DNA of 64,000 bases from Thereva unica (taxonomy: Eukaryota > Arthropoda > Insecta > Diptera > Therevidae). The stretch is from the NCBI GenBank assembly GCA_949987705.1, contig OX465283.1, positions 71,805,720 to 71,869,719 on the forward strand, in the 5' to 3' direction. A program made the position numbers and the translations under genes. This document shows positions 44,401 to 55,090 of the stretch, piece by piece; within the stretch, counting starts at the first letter, position 1; each line of letters opens with the position of its first letter. The notes beneath the pieces were generated by a model. The model did not search any database and was not told the DNA's origin. It saw only the letters and a list, made by a program, of their open reading frames with translations.

Positions 44401-47400
44401 GACACTAAACCCTGAAGTCCAATGAGAGCACTGCACCAGGTGCTGGAATTCATAAAGGTGCTTGTCAAATCAAAACCTCAGTAGATATATGGAACAATGT
44501 CCAATGAGAACATCGCATCGATTCTCGAACGAGAGTGTGGTGCTCGAACATTTTATGCCGGTTCTCATATCAAAAAAGTTTTGATATTTTACGCGGCACT
44601 CAGTGAAAGTTTAGTTTAGGTAAATGATAGAAAATAGAGGAAAAATGACATGGACTTTTTCGCTATATGTTTTTTGGGTCGCTGATTACGAAAATCGGGA
44701 TCCCGGAGTCCTCGTCCTTAAAAGTGAAAAAAAAAAACTTATTTGTAAATTTTTTTCTGGTTTTGGCTTGAAATTTGATTGAATAGGTATTATCAGCTGA
44801 AAATGAATTATTTTCAGCCCGATTAAAATGAAGTGTGAAAATATTACATTATATATCAAGGGCCGAAAGGAGGCTTTTACGGACGAGTGCCAAGAAAATT
44901 TCCGTGGTGACTCTTTATTTTGGGCGAAAACAAAATAATATAAGTTTAGGGGTTGTTTTGAAAAGGGACTTCCACTTCACCGATAGGGTTGGTTTTTGGG
45001 CACAAAAAATAGCCTACCGTAAGAGCTATTTCTACACAAAAAATTAGAGGAATGGTGTTTTTAAGCGAAACACTCAATTTTGGTAAATAGGGCTGTACTG
45101 GGGGTAGTTTACGATTAAGTTAGGGGGTTGGTTTTATTTTCATTGAATTCGCCATACCCAAATTAGTAAAAATCGATATTATCAGCAGTGGGTATCAGCT
45201 CTCCCGCAGCTAAATTATTTTTTTATATTTCGTTCAGTTCTTCAAGTACCTAAAATATTTTATTTTAATATGATCCCACTATCTTCCCATTCTAAATTTT
45301 GGGTTTATATGTATGTGCCTCAAGAGTGTATGCACAGAATAAATTCTTTTCAAAAAATTTGAAAAACATTATTTTGAGATACTTCAAAATAAAATTTTCA
45401 AAATGCCGGAAAAATTTTTATTCTTACTAATAATACTATGTTGTATATTAAATTAAAGCCTTATTAAAGCAGAAGAAATTGGTACTACAAGTCCAAAAAA
45501 CCTGAAAATTTGGTTTTTTCTTAATTTCCACCAGAAGAACAAATATAAAAAAAATTATAACAATTGGTGTTGGCAAGGTCTAAACCATTGGTTGATTTGA
45601 TATGGAATGACCGACTGATGGGCCTAATAGAATCGGGGTTTTCCGTAATAACCGACCTAAAAAGCAACAAGTAGAGAAAAACTTGATTCAATTAGGCCCA
45701 AGATAAATTGAGAATGAATGTTACATCTGACTTGTTCAATGAATTTTTTTTGACCGTTTGGTTTATGAAATTTCGACCAAAAAAGATTTTAGTCGAGCCT
45801 CAATTTAAATTTTAAGATATTCCGAGATATACGCGCGGAAATCTGGATATATCAATTATAGCTCATTATCTCCCAAACGAAGCGTGTAGATTTTCACGCT
45901 CTACAAATTTTTCCTATACGTGTGCCAGAAATCATTTCTGTTGGTTTTATTGCCAGGATTTAGTAAAATTTTTACTACAGCGCCTGGAGTACGTACTTCC
46001 AAATCTACTTCCCAGAGTAAATAGTTGCGATTTTCCCCACTGAGGAGTATCTCCCAAAAATCCGCGGACAAGATGGATATTTTTGAGAGGAAGGTTCTCC
46101 GAAGGATAATATGTATGTACAGCCACCGAAGAAGAAAAAGAAGCTTCCAGTCATATTTTATGTCAAAGCAATAATAAAATAGTTATATCGTTTTAAAGTT
46201 TAACGCCTCCAAAAAATTTATCATTTTTAGTCCATATTAATATTACGGCAAAACACTATTTACGAAACTTGTAGACAATTTGATTATATAAAAAAAATAT
46301 TGGTACAAAAATTCTGTGGGACTCACGGTTTCCCAGTTATAAGAAAAACCATTTTTCACCACTCTAAACAAGATGGCGGTCAAAGGACACAGTATCGGAT
46401 CCCGAAAACTCGGGTTTACACTCCCAATCAACCCCGTACGAAAGTACCAATTGACTGGACAGTAAGTAGTAAGGACAGAAGAGAAAGGACAAGCTTGGGG
46501 TCTGGTGGGTGAGTAGATATCGATGAACTTTACGATTGAACTCTGAGAAGTTATATAGTTCGGAAATGCTCATTGAGGAAAATTATTCCACAATCAAGTT
46601 CTTCTTTTTAAAAATGACCGTAATGTGCGCGAAAAAAAAGATTGCAGTGTGGGGGAGTGAACTAGAAAAATATTGCCGTATAGGTTAGTTAGGTTAGGTT
46701 AGTATTTAAGATGAAAGACACGCGGGGAGTGTAGACTTCTCAGAGCAAAGAGGATAAATTTCTTCTGAATTGATTCTATCCTGTTGCTACTTATGGGAAA
46801 TATGTGATCCCAGATAGTTCAGGATAGGGCGGATTAGAGAACAGAAGAGGGTTTTATGACATATATATTGTCGACTTCTTTAGCTCTTTCTCTTTATAAA
46901 TCCAAGAAGTTTTTTGGCTCTGGCAGTAATATTATGGTAGAGCAAATTGAAATTTAGTTTTTTTTGTTTAGGACGACACCTGGTGCTGATACTGCTGCGT
47001 GTTATGTTTACGAGAGAAGGTAATTGCTTGACATTTGTTGATTTTAAGATGCAATTTATTAGTGGTGCACCAGTCTTGTAATGCATTGAGATTCGACTGA
47101 ATAAAGGATACGTTAGTTTGGGACTTGATGACACTGCAAAAGAGATGCGGGATATTCTCTAATTTCTTGGACAGGGAATTCTTGGATGAATATATCGAAA
47201 AGGGCCAAGATGACTGCCCTAAGGAACACCGGAAGTTACTTCACCGGAATTCTTGAAATCTAATAACCTGTGTTCCTTTTTTATGATCTTAACCATTCAA
47301 GGGTTGAACCTGTTATTTCAAATTTTGAGAGTTTAGCAAGTAAAATATGATGGTCTTATCAAAAGGCCTTGCTGAAGTCAGTATAAATAGAATCGATTTG

Positions 47401-50400
47401 ATGGCCCTTTTCCATACTACAAAACAGTTCATAGATTAGGACTATGAGGTTTGAAGTGATCGACACCCTTTTCCGAAGGCGTGTTTTTGTTCATTCAAAT
47501 GTGGTTCAATGAGATATACAACTATAATCTTATCGTGGACGAGTTTTTCAAATAGTTTGGGGATTGATGACAAAATGGCAATACCTCTGTAGTTATCCAC
47601 TGAATGCTTATCTGTAGGATTTCTTCCACGACGTAGGAGGAAACTTTCCTAACGATAATGATCTGTTGAAGATGAGATGCAGAGGGTATGACATATGATT
47701 TGAGCACCGTTCCAAAAAAATAGGAGGCAGATTGTCAGGTCCATGACCATTTTTCTGGGCAAGGCTGTTTAAACCGGTCAGTATGTCTTCAATGGACAGG
47801 TATAGGTCATTATAAGAACTGAAGTGTACGCATCAGTTGGAACAGAGCTGGGACAATAAATTTTGAACCTATCAGGAAGCATGTTACAAATTACTTGGAG
47901 GCATGAGGAATATATTCTACCATTTGTCATTGCTTGAGATGTTTCGTTTTAAATTAACGAAATCGAAAAATTTTGGTGAATATATCGTCATTGCTGTAAA
48001 GAGTCTTATTGACTTCTTCTAAGGTATGCAGTAGATCGTCATATATATGTAGGTTCGTCAGCTCTGGGGAGATGTAAAAAGATGAATACGTGTTTCTTGG
48101 CGGATTTGACACGTATAAAGATATGTTAAAAAAATGTGAATCATTGGTTGTTATGAGTTCACTATTTAAAGAGTTTCTTAGTACTCCCCCCCTCCCCCCC
48201 ATTGGAATTGTTCTCTCTGTCGCATCCATAGATAGTTCAGCTGCAGTCTTGGATTTCCTCGTTTAGGAAAGCCTCATTCAACCGTGTTTCGGTGAACACG
48301 AGTATATTAAACTGGCACGAATTTGCGTCGATAAAGAGATTATTGAGCTGACTTCTCATACCACTGCAGTTGTGATAGAGTAGTCTTATATCATCTGATT
48401 GGCTTGGTTTTGGGTGAAAAGTCGAGATCGTATTAGTCGTCGGAGAAGTGACTAGTTAGGTACGATAACATCGACGCATCATAGCTTTTTTGGAGCTGTG
48501 ACACATGCAGAAATCTTAAGTGCGAAGTATAACTGGAGAAGTCCCTGCTTACTTGTTGGGATGTTATTTGCTCATAATACTGCTCATAATACTTAATGTT
48601 CAAGCTCAAGATAATCCATAGCATTGTTTTTGTCTGCATGCATTCGGAGAGAACAGATTGTAATTGGGCGGCAAGTGGAATTTTCGCTGGATTCTCCCTT
48701 TTGTCGGAATGGGCAACAGAATCATTTCTTTCCAATTGTTCAGCATTGCAAGGATCACACATCGAGCATTTGGAAACCTTTCTAGCAAGGCTTAAAAGAA
48801 TCTCGAAGCTTAAAAACGGAGATTCGAGAATGGAACTAAATCCACTTCGACACACTGTGATACACTTTTACTATAAACCTGTCCTTTTAGCGTCAGTGGT
48901 TTCCTTGGTCGAGGCTAGTATAAATAAAATAAAACGCGATACAATACTCGTAAAAACAACATAGCAACGATAAATAAATAAAATTAATAATCACTTTCAC
49001 ATAAGCTTAATATGTTATTAACTGAATGGTTAGAAATTTTGAATTACTTATAAAATAACGCAAAAATCTTGTTTTAGGGTAAACATAAATATTAGACGCA
49101 AAATTACTGGGATACACTTATGCAGAGCAGCAAACATTTTCCCTAAAAATAATTCATTTCACGGAAGCTTTGTATGCTATAACTGGAAAATGATATAAAA
49201 AAAATTATGTTGTAAATATGTTGTTAAAAAAATGATTGTGTTTATCAACAGCAACAATAGTGGTTGTCTTTAACATCCTGTGTGTCCAAAAGCATTAGTC
49301 TTAGACGTATATGACTATGTAAGCGTTTATAGTTAATAAGACAATATATACTTTATAGTTTTGTATGTTAGAATGCATTATTAGTTAGTATTTATATTAG
49401 TAATTCACAATTGCATAAATATAAAAGGAAATGTTTACCCTTGAACAAGAATTAAATACCAATACTATTGTATAGATAAATCAGAAAATACTTTTAGTGC
49501 ATTGAAATGTTAAATTTCTCAAATATATCAACACCTAAGAATAATTATTACAGAAATAAATTAATTAACGCTTCATCGTGCTGCGTGCTACAATATTATT
49601 ATTTTATTTAATAATGTTAATAAATAATTAATTTGAATTAATGCTAATATCCAAGTATATACGAGTATCTGTATATATGTATATAATTTATGTTAGGGCA
49701 TAATTAATTTTTATTTCTTATATTTAAATATGAAGGGGGGTTAATTTTTTAATATAATATTTATAAAATAATTTTATTTGAATATTAAGTGTTCGTCTGG
49801 TTCAAGTTTTTTATTGTTAAATATTTTTTCGTTTTAATTAAAATAAAGTAAAATAAAATAATTGAAAATATATAAAACAAATTAATAATTTAAAGGAAAT
49901 AAAAACAAAATCAAAGTAAAAATAGTTAATTTTAATTCTTTTTTTTTGGTTTTAGCTAAAACTGAAAATATTTAAAACAATATAAGAAAGAAAAAGAAAT
50001 TATAAATAAAAGTTTTAACTTAATTATAAACTTAAAAACTAATATAAAAAAATTAAAAAAATGAACTGAACCGTTCGACTCACTCACGACTCACAGTGCA
50101 TTTCATCGCTATCATCGCCGGGGCCACAATTCTTGATACCGTCACATCGTAATTTATCGGCTATACAATAGCCTGAGTTGCATTGAAAATGATAAGTTGA
50201 TTCGCATAAAAGTGTTATGGAAGACGGTGGCCCAGGGCCGGAGTCCTGTATTTCAGTCCATACAATACGGAAGCCCTAAAATAATAATTATATAAAAAAA
50301 ATAATAAGTTAACCGTAATTGCTTATTGTTTTATAATTTACCTGTGCACCGATAGTTTTATCAGTGGTTGTAAAGCTTATTCTAGCCGATTGTCCTTGAG

Positions 50401-53400
50401 AAATATAATGCCAGTGTTCTGTAGGAACCTTTTCTCCACATAATTCAATTGGTGGCGCCTCCGATTCCAAATTTGTCCAGAGTCTTAGAACAGCAGCAGG
50501 GCATCCACGACCTATACGAAAAAAATATATAGAAGTATTCTGCAGATACGTTAAGCACTTTAATAAATATTCAGATTTTGTGATAGGGGTTGAAGTATGT
50601 TGCGCAAGCGTGTTTACTTAAACCGGACCGTATACCAAAGCTGCATAGGCATCATATGCAGCTTTTCGTCACTTTTTGTCTGGAGATTTATGTAGCAAAG
50701 CGCCATGTAACGATTTGTTCCATATACAGTTTAGGGCTAAAATCGACATACATTTTATGAACTATGCTGAATGTAGACTTTTGTCATGTTATTTTTGTTT
50801 TCTGATATAGGATGTTTCTTTAAATAAAGAGATATACAACTATAACGGAACTGCACCACTATTTTTTCTCCAATATTAATATGTACGTAGACTTTAGTCC
50901 TACACTGTATAAATAACGAAAAGCTGCATATGCAGTTTTGTATATGGCCGGTTATGAGATATTAAGTACAACTTGGAATAGGGCGTGGAAATTAAATTAT
51001 TATGAGAATATTGTAAACCCTTTAAGCTCACAAGATACTCAATATGAACAGACCTTTTACTAAAAAAAAAAATATTTCGATCTTTTTAAAATCTGAGGTA
51101 ATAATAAGTCTATTCAGAAGTTCAGAAGGTGCGGTCGGTCCTTGATTGCCGAACAGACCTAAAGTTACGCAGTTTAGAACGCAACATGTCTAAGGTTAAT
51201 ACTTGCTTAACCTTTAGAACGCGCGAACTATGAGGGTTTTAAGTTTTTGGTTTTCAAACTATATTCGGGACCCGTCTGACTTGAGGCCTGGGGAAATTCG
51301 TCCCAGTTCCCTGTTGTGGCGGCTCCGAATATGACGGATATACGCTAGGTCGACTAGGAGTTAAAGGGGGGTCCCGTTGCCTTCTCAGCGTAAATTATGA
51401 AAAATGTTTAGTAGTCCAAAGGGATACGAAAAGTTTAGAAATATAAACGGTTATTTGACTTTCCACAGTTCTTGCGTAGTTATACATATGTAGCCTTCCC
51501 TCTTCACAGATATTCTTTCTTGGCTTAATGTTAGACATGGAATTACTTCAAACTTAGACAACAAAGCCACAGGCGTGTCCGGAGTCATCACCCACAGTGA
51601 GAATCGCGTATCTGAGAAATGGGATCACGAGCGGTCATCCGCAAGAAAAGGTACAATCTTTCTCGGCAGAATTGCAGCAAATGAGGCCGCCGATAGAGAA
51701 GAACAAAACCAACAAAGCCAAATTTTAAGCAGTCGCTGAGGAGTGGAAAGTACTCCAAAACGCAAGGACAGAAACCTCCCGAACTAAAAGGGAGATATCC
51801 CGGGAAGGTAGCTCAGCGCCTACAAATAATGACCAAAAAGGGAAAAGCTCTCAGCCATAGCCGTGGAAGCGTCTACTTCGGGAGGCCAACAATAAGGCTC
51901 AATGGGTAACAGACTAACAGGTCTATGAGCGAAGTAGTAAAGGAGGGTTTTCCAGTGGCACCGATGTCAATTGTAGTATCAGCAAATTCCGGGGCCTTCT
52001 CTAGGCTGACATCGAGGCCAAAATATCAGAGGTGGTCACGGAGTTCGTGGTGGGGTAAATTGCTCGAGTATCTTCGGTGCCACAACAGGGACATCCCTAA
52101 GGACAACTGGAAGTGCTCAAGGCCGAGGAATCCCAGCGAAATAGTAGAACCCTACGATGATTGCCTAGAGGGGCTTGTAAGAGTTGACTATAAACTTCAT
52201 TTTGGACTAAAGCAGGCATGGATAAAGGTTTTCAAAGCGGGTTCATCTAACGAAGAGACCTTACTGCGATGAAGAGCTCGGATGAACAGTCATCGAGGTT
52301 GAGAGAAGGTTAGCATCTTCAAGGTGAGATGCAGCGGTTGACAACTTAGTATATACATGGCAGCAGGCAGCCTGTACCACCTTCCGTGTGTGTTAAGCGG
52401 GTTGCTGTGACCAGAAGACCTATGGACACAGTTACACTGCGCTCTCTACCACAGGAAAAGGTATCAAGACCTACCGATTACATGGTCACAAAATTAAATT
52501 TCGGCAGTGACCTTAATATCCGGATCCCTATCAGAACGGACTGAGAAGATTTTCATCCTAACAAGGACCATGACGTTGTCTTGTACACAGACGAATCCAT
52601 ATCACAGTCGGTGTAGGAGCTAGAGTGTCTTCCCCATCAATTAACTTGCCAAAAGCTTCCACCTGCCTAATTTCGCCAGCGTTTTTCAGACAGAACTTCT
52701 GGCAATTTATCATGCCTGCCTAGCAATATAGTCAAATCCAAAACCGGGAGCTATGATAATTCGGCTAATACCGACTGCAGCGCAAGAGCCATCTACACAT
52801 GGTATCTTGTGGAAGAGCCACTATTAGCGGGTTAAAGAGCCACATAAGGCTCGCGAGCGGCAGTTTGCCGCCCACTGCACATGGATCGCAATACTGCCAG
52901 AAAGTTGCTGATGCGCTGATGATGACCTATGGAAGATGGGACAAGCAAAGGATTCCGCGTGCAGGTTTGAAGAATGCGCCGAGAAGGACGACTCTACCCT
53001 TCATGTTTTCGGTCACATTCTCGGATATATAGGTGTCGTTATTGGCGTGACCTTGTGACCAAATAATTATTTAGGCTGAGCCTGTCCAAGCAGTCTGGTG
53101 TACAAATCTGAGATAGAGGTGTGAGTGCTGCAATGGGTTCACATTGCGACGCGAGACTCTTTGGACCTACACCACACTGAAAGAAGAACAAACAATTTTG
53201 GAAATTACAGTCTTCTTTTTAAACAGAGTTGTTAGGCTGCCTAAATATAAAATATACTGGAGTTTATTTCTAATTTTGCTAATTAAATTGAGAGAAGAAA
53301 ATCGTTGCTATTTATTTACACCTACGGGCTTTTTAGAACCACTATTTTCTCCAATTTTACTTACCAGCTGGATCGCCCTCAACAGAAAAGAATTCGAAGT

Positions 53401-54925
53401 TAATGGAAATTTTGTATCCCATACGGGCAGTAATATACCAATTACAAGCATTGGACGCCAAACCTTTTGGAGGTCCCTTGTAATTGGCTGGATAATTGGG
53501 CGATGTTATAGTACCCGAATCTTGTCCAGAGTAGTTTCCACCGCAATCACCGAATTCTGATTTAGCTGCTTCAAATACATATCGTGCCTTAAAGCCACTG
53601 GCAACATTTTCTTGATCAGTATGAAGAAATATTCGAATTCCAACAGCACCCTTGGGGCTCTCAACTGGTCCGGGCGCTGTTAGACCGCAATATCGACCAA
53701 GAAATCGATCAGGACCATCTTTATATATCACATACATTTCCAACCAATCTTCAAAGCATACAGATGTTCTGCAAAGATAATTAGTAGTTTAATCAATTAT
53801 TGGAGAGTTATATAATAAGAAAAGCCATACCCATATGCTCCTCCTGTTGCGTTCACATTGTCGGCCTTAACCTTAAAATGGTCAAAGACTATCGTCACTT
53901 GTTCATTTGGCAATGCTAGAAAAAGGTATGAACAATTTGTATCGGATGGATAATTGGAAGGATAGCGTGGACTGTTCAAATCGCCTTTTTTCTTAGATGT
54001 GCTACGATACGTAAAACTACATGAACCATCTGGCGCAGCTGTTCCTGGTATTTTGTATTCCGTTTCAAATGTATATTTCGCCTTGAAACCGCGTCCCTGC
54101 AGCTCCCCAGAACTGAATACCATTGCTAATCGGGGACCATCACTAACTACAGATTGCGTCTCAGTTCCACATAATTCATAATCAAATTTATCATAAGCGT
54201 CGGCAGTTTCCTGTCCTTTCAGATAAATTTTAAGATAACCATCTGTACAGTTGGACCTGCAATTTTGATTGAAATTGTTTAGAAATTAGCAAAAGAAATT
54301 ACCGGGCTTTTGTGACAGGTGATATTACTTACTCGCTTTTATCCTTGTGTTCGACTTTCGGTATCTCAAAAATAAAAAATTCTAAACGAACTCGTTCTAA
54401 ATGTTGCGCATCCTGCATACCGTATATAAAATATCTACAAAATTTAAAGAAAATATTTAACATTTTTTATTGTGCAATAAAGTAATTTGATGTGAAATAT
54501 GAAAGTTAGGCAACCCACCTACAAACTGTTTTCGGTATATACGGAAAAGGATAATTTGGCGAATAAACATGCCCTGTTGATTCCTTTTTCGATAATATCT
54601 TTTGATCACACTCTGAGCCACGAATGTGAATGCCATCATTTTGTCCTAAATTGGAGCATATTTTGGAATAAACAATTTTTTAAATTTTTTTTAACGATTT
54701 TACTTACGTATAAATTCTAATTTAACAAAACTTTCGCTAAATTCATAAATTCCTTTAAAGCCACGATTTTGTGTATTTGCCGTTCTTGGTAATGTAAAAA
54801 AATGAACAAAAAGACTCGATTCGCTTGAATATATAACTAAATTTCTCTGTTGTCCGCAATATGTACCGATTAACGCTGACGAATTATCTGGACCATCGTA
54901 AACTTTAACGTAATCAAAAGGGCAA
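29216..54925 (-). CDS. CUB/LDLa single-pass membrane protein, LEV-10-like (3' nine exons)
   Basis: Exons on the minus strand: 54925-54708, 54645-54519, 54434-54333, 54256-53831, 53768-53365, 50511-50342, 50275-50095, 36557-36378, 29496-29216. All junctions are GT-AG and every phase is consistent, giving 695 residues to TAA at 29216-29218. Domains: end of one CUB, three further CUBs (SPNYP- and SPRYPSNYP-type strands with YVKVYDGPDNS-type loops), the LDLa module (FQCNSGYC, LRCDG, DDSDEMHC), a membrane helix (VLIICSIAAGSFLICLLC), a basic stop-transfer (HRKRKRRHH) and an acidic tail ending NGESV, a class III PDZ-type C-terminus. This architecture matches nematode LEV-10 and related receptor-clustering auxiliary proteins. 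A role in neurotransmitter-receptor clustering is inference. Signal peptide and first exons are outside the window or unrecognised. Confidence 0.9.
29750..31110 (+). pseudogene. CR1/Jockey-group non-LTR retrotransposon relic
   Basis: Plus-strand fragments: YVGDDVAYLYKHAF and AGDFNVHRL (endonuclease), LDLPLGNSDHCLISANCPY (endonuclease end), RQNRWLNQECMNAIKTKEAA and YREYIKLKNFCK (linker), and FFTTREVYRCLKELDANKST (start of RT). A remnant after 30970 (LAKPLRKFFALSYFPGVYPD) belongs to the early RT. The catalytic RT domain is mostly lost. Lies in the last intron of the CUB gene, antisense to it. Confidence 0.75.
31467..32039. mobile_element. 573-bp DNA element with 33-bp perfect inverted repeats and ACTT duplication
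   Basis: Positions 31467-31499 and 32007-32039 are exact reverse complements over 33 bp, starting GAATCGATTATTTC and ending ACATTAGTCACA. Both sides carry ACTT (31463-31466, 32040-32043). Two internal variants of the terminal motif (AAAAACAACATWTGTCCA, about 31795 and 31825) look like extra binding sites. A short ORF lies inside. I do not recognise the family; 4-bp duplications occur in CMC/Chapaev-type elements among others. Confidence 0.85.
31538..31696 (+). CDS. 52-aa ORF inside the 33-bp-TIR element, possible transposase C-terminus
   Basis: ATG at 31538 to TAG at 31694-31696. It contains SIKIQLEPYIPEEHLDFYKT and FCWPTTATEDLEEL. The pattern looks like a genuine protein C-terminus, so the element may be an internally deleted copy of an autonomous transposon. 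No catalytic motif remains. Assignment to a family is not possible from this piece. Confidence 0.4.
   Translation: MAVYPQVHAKQTYFRVVSIKIQLEPYIPEEHLDFYKTIFCWPTTATEDLEEL
33985..34220 (+). pseudogene. LINE RNase H fragment inside the Transib element
   Basis: CIYTDGSKIGNSVGCGIFSE (34040-34098) and SVFQAEVTAIWEALLL (34144-34190) match the first two acidic blocks of an RNase H domain as found in I- and R1-group LINEs. There is no start and the frame breaks before and after. The preceding text (from about 33780) may belong to the same LINE. Confidence 0.65.
34453..34925. repeat. ~121-bp tandem array (about four units)
   Basis: The block CGCCATTTTGAAGCCGCCAT starts at 34562, 34683 and 34805, giving periods of 121-122 bp. 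Each unit also carries ATGGACAC, CGTAATCA or a variant, GCGACCCCAAAAACCCCCGT and TATACCAA. A partial first unit starts near 34453. Similar blocks occur at the right end of the Transib relic at 23.2 kb. Confidence 0.85.
35668..36266. mobile_element. 599-bp MITE with long TGGGGCCCATCCACAGG inverted repeats
   Basis: About 43 bp at each end are near-identical inverted repeats: TGGGGCCCATCCACAGGCC then AACTRGTTGCCCAAACTGAG. The self-complementary motif CAACTNAGTTG recurs subterminally. The flanks are TAA (left) and TTA (right), so a 3-bp TWA duplication is possible only with one change. The middle is AT-rich and non-coding. Confidence 0.8.
36378..36557 (-). CDS. CUB gene exon: transmembrane segment and juxtamembrane tail
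   Basis: 180 bp. The first two bases (GT) complete the sixth LDLa cysteine; IMEAPKEDHG and the hydrophobic helix follow, then HRKRKRRHHRQLGLHRNAAH. Donor GTGAGT at 36372-36377. The acceptor (ACAAAAAAG) has a poor pyrimidine tract, but phase and the restored cysteine support it. Confidence 0.85.
36558..38275. other. Intronic AT-rich sequence
   Basis: No element ends or coding sequence recognised. A small hairpin-forming block (AAGCCTCTGGTTGGAGGCTT, near 38050-38069) is followed by CGAGTTCGC, faintly SINE-like. Confidence 0.35.
38276..40180 (+). pseudogene. DDE_Tnp_4-type (HARBI1-like) transposase relic
   Basis: An N-terminal piece (MERRVSYITCSRSVFQARNG, from 38276) ends at a possible donor near 38412. 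YMCYCCWVAANH (38680) and YVPQDAQICQYHTRS (38928) follow; two C-C/H clusters suggest a zinc-binding N-terminus. The catalytic part reads GQTVDPKAIILFDGTYIYIE (39390-39450), LVCSDGYIIDIFGPYAATTS (39516-39580) and SDTLILDIGFK (39650-39680), the D-D part of a DDE_Tnp_4 domain. The downstream SYVSEHLRGG block is at 39955. Several stops and frameshifts. Terminal repeats were not found. Confidence 0.75.
40740..42150 (+). pseudogene. BEL/Pao retrotransposon pol relic (RT end to integrase end)
   Basis: SFIASSYDPLDVFGPFIVSF (41040-41100) is the BEL/Pao block after the RT. EFITEGAEWWDGFWERLVKV (41533-41595), LTYVSDDPEDLSPLTPSKFL (41694-41755) and YPGRGGRVRAYEIRF (42005-42050) come from the integrase and its C-terminal module. 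Large deletions remove most of RNase H and the integrase core. TGTTC at 42126, just after RPAGG, may start a 3' LTR. Unlike the element at the left edge, this copy is old and on the plus strand. Confidence 0.8.
42478..42560 (-). ncRNA. tRNA-like (SINE head) sequence
   Basis: The minus strand reads GAGCTAACTCGCTGG (A-box-like) followed ~22 bases later by CCAAGTTCAATCCTCGG (B-box-like, GTTCAATCC) and CGCGC. Spacing fits an RNA polymerase III internal promoter. Stems do not close well enough for a functional tRNA, so a tRNA-derived SINE fragment is more likely. Confidence 0.4.
42600..44120. other. Intronic spacer
   Basis: AT-rich, no genes recognised. CACAGACGGACAGACAGACAG at 42715-42735 is a short GACA repeat of the kind found at the ends of dispersed insect repeats. 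Confidence 0.35.
44120..44340 (+). pseudogene. Possible LINE endonuclease fragment
   Basis: MKIAVGYFNAKIGKK at 44130-44175 resembles the GDFNAKIG endonuclease motif of RTE-like LINEs, and LVDFAR follows at about 44206. Too short and broken for a firm call. Confidence 0.25.
44480..46380. other. Intronic spacer
   Basis: No complete element. A short RT-tail-like fragment (KMDIFERKVLRRIICM, about 46070-46115, plus strand) is the only protein similarity noticed. Confidence 0.3.
46400..48960 (-). pseudogene. CR1/Jockey-group LINE relic
   Basis: On the minus strand: a cysteine-containing stretch (KCSMCDPCNAEQLE, about 48750) possibly from ORF1; endonuclease blocks (CSGMRSQLNNLF and NILVFTETRLNEAF, about 48290-48365); SNPPRNTYSSFYISPE (about 48060-48110); RT blocks broken by stops (GSTLEWLR near 47290, then a GVP-GSHLGP-like motif near 47200); and a C-terminal part at 46400-46600 similar to the LINE end at 63.44-63.6 kb. 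Heavily frameshifted. Lies in the 13.5-kb intron of the CUB gene, in the same orientation as the gene. Confidence 0.7.
48961..50094. other. AT-rich intronic sequence
   Basis: No coding or transposon signal. This strand-neutral AT-rich stretch ends at the LDLa exon donor. Confidence 0.4.
50095..50275 (-). CDS. CUB gene exon: last CUB strand and LDLa module
   Basis: 181 bp from acceptor TTTTAG. It encodes GFRIVWTEIQDSG, then an LDLa module with six cysteines in the usual spacing (CESTYHFQCNSGYC, RCDGIKNC, DDSDEMHC). The sixth cysteine codon is split at the donor CACT|GTGAGT. Without splicing, translation would stop two codons after that cysteine. Confidence 0.9.
50342..50511 (-). CDS. CUB gene exon: second half of CUB 4
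   Basis: 170 bp between CGTATAG and GTAAAT. It encodes GRGCPAAVLRLWTNLESEAP and QGQSARISFTTTDK. Phase 1 in, phase 0 out. Confidence 0.88.
51560..53035 (+). pseudogene. LINE relic: ORF1-like segment joined to an RNase H remnant
   Basis: A basic, frameshifted segment (51590-52300) resembles the Gag-like ORF1 of I/R1-group LINEs. It is followed by an RNase H remnant: VLYTDESISQSV near 52578, then LPKASTCLISPAFF and a late block at 52880-52920. The RT is missing, so a large internal deletion is inferred. Opposite strand to the CUB gene, in the intron between its CUB 4 exons. Confidence 0.5.
53365..53768 (-). CDS. CUB gene exon: end of CUB 3 and start of CUB 4
   Basis: 404 bp. It encodes CFEDWLEMYVIYKDGPDRFL and SGFKARYVFEA, then GDCGGNYSG and TITSPNYPANYKG and NACNWYITARMGYKI. 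Donor GTAAGT at 53359-53364. It is followed by a 2.85-kb intron that carries a LINE relic on the opposite strand. Confidence 0.9.
53831..54256 (-). CDS. CUB gene exon: end of CUB 2 and start of CUB 3
   Basis: 426 bp. It encodes SNCTDGYLKIYLKGQE and RGFKAKYTFET (end of one CUB), then GSCSFTYRS and LNSPRYPSNYPSDTNCSYLF (start of the next). Donor GTATGG at 53825-53830 is weaker than the others. Confidence 0.88.
54333..54434 (-). CDS. CUB gene exon: middle of the second CUB domain
   Basis: 102 bp between TTTTGTAG and GTAAGTAA. It encodes YFIYGMQDAQHLERVRLEFF, the central strands of CUB. Phases 2 and 2 join it to both neighbours without stops. Confidence 0.85.
54519..54645 (-). CDS. CUB gene exon: start of the second CUB domain
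   Basis: Acceptor TTTAG at 54646-54650, donor GTGGGT below 54519. It encodes IRGSECDQKIL and GHVYSPNYPFPYIPKTVCR, the conserved first cysteine, SPNYP strand and second cysteine of CUB. 127 bp, phase 1 in and phase 2 out. Confidence 0.88.
54708..54925 (-). CDS. CUB gene exon: end of the first CUB domain in view
   Basis: Acceptor TTGCAG at 54926-54931 and donor GTAAGT at 54702-54707. It encodes CPFDYVKVYDGPDNSSALIG and, later, GFKGIYEFSESF, the calcium-loop half and last strand of a CUB domain. The first half of this domain must be in an upstream exon not seen before 64 kb. Incoming phase 2, outgoing phase 1. Confidence 0.88.
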
Positions 54926-55090
54926 CTGCAAGTAAGAAAAATAGTTTTTGAAATTTTTTAAAAATTGGTTTAGTGTAAAAAGTTCTGCTTGACATTAAGG
55001 GCGATATACATACAGCAACGAGGGTAATTCTTAATTGTGAGTTTATCATGTACACAAACCTAGTTTATTTCACATATTATCGATATTAAT

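Noticed and set aside
53144..53560. 138-codon plus-strand ORF
   Set aside because: Antisense to the CUB 3/CUB 4 exon; no domain.
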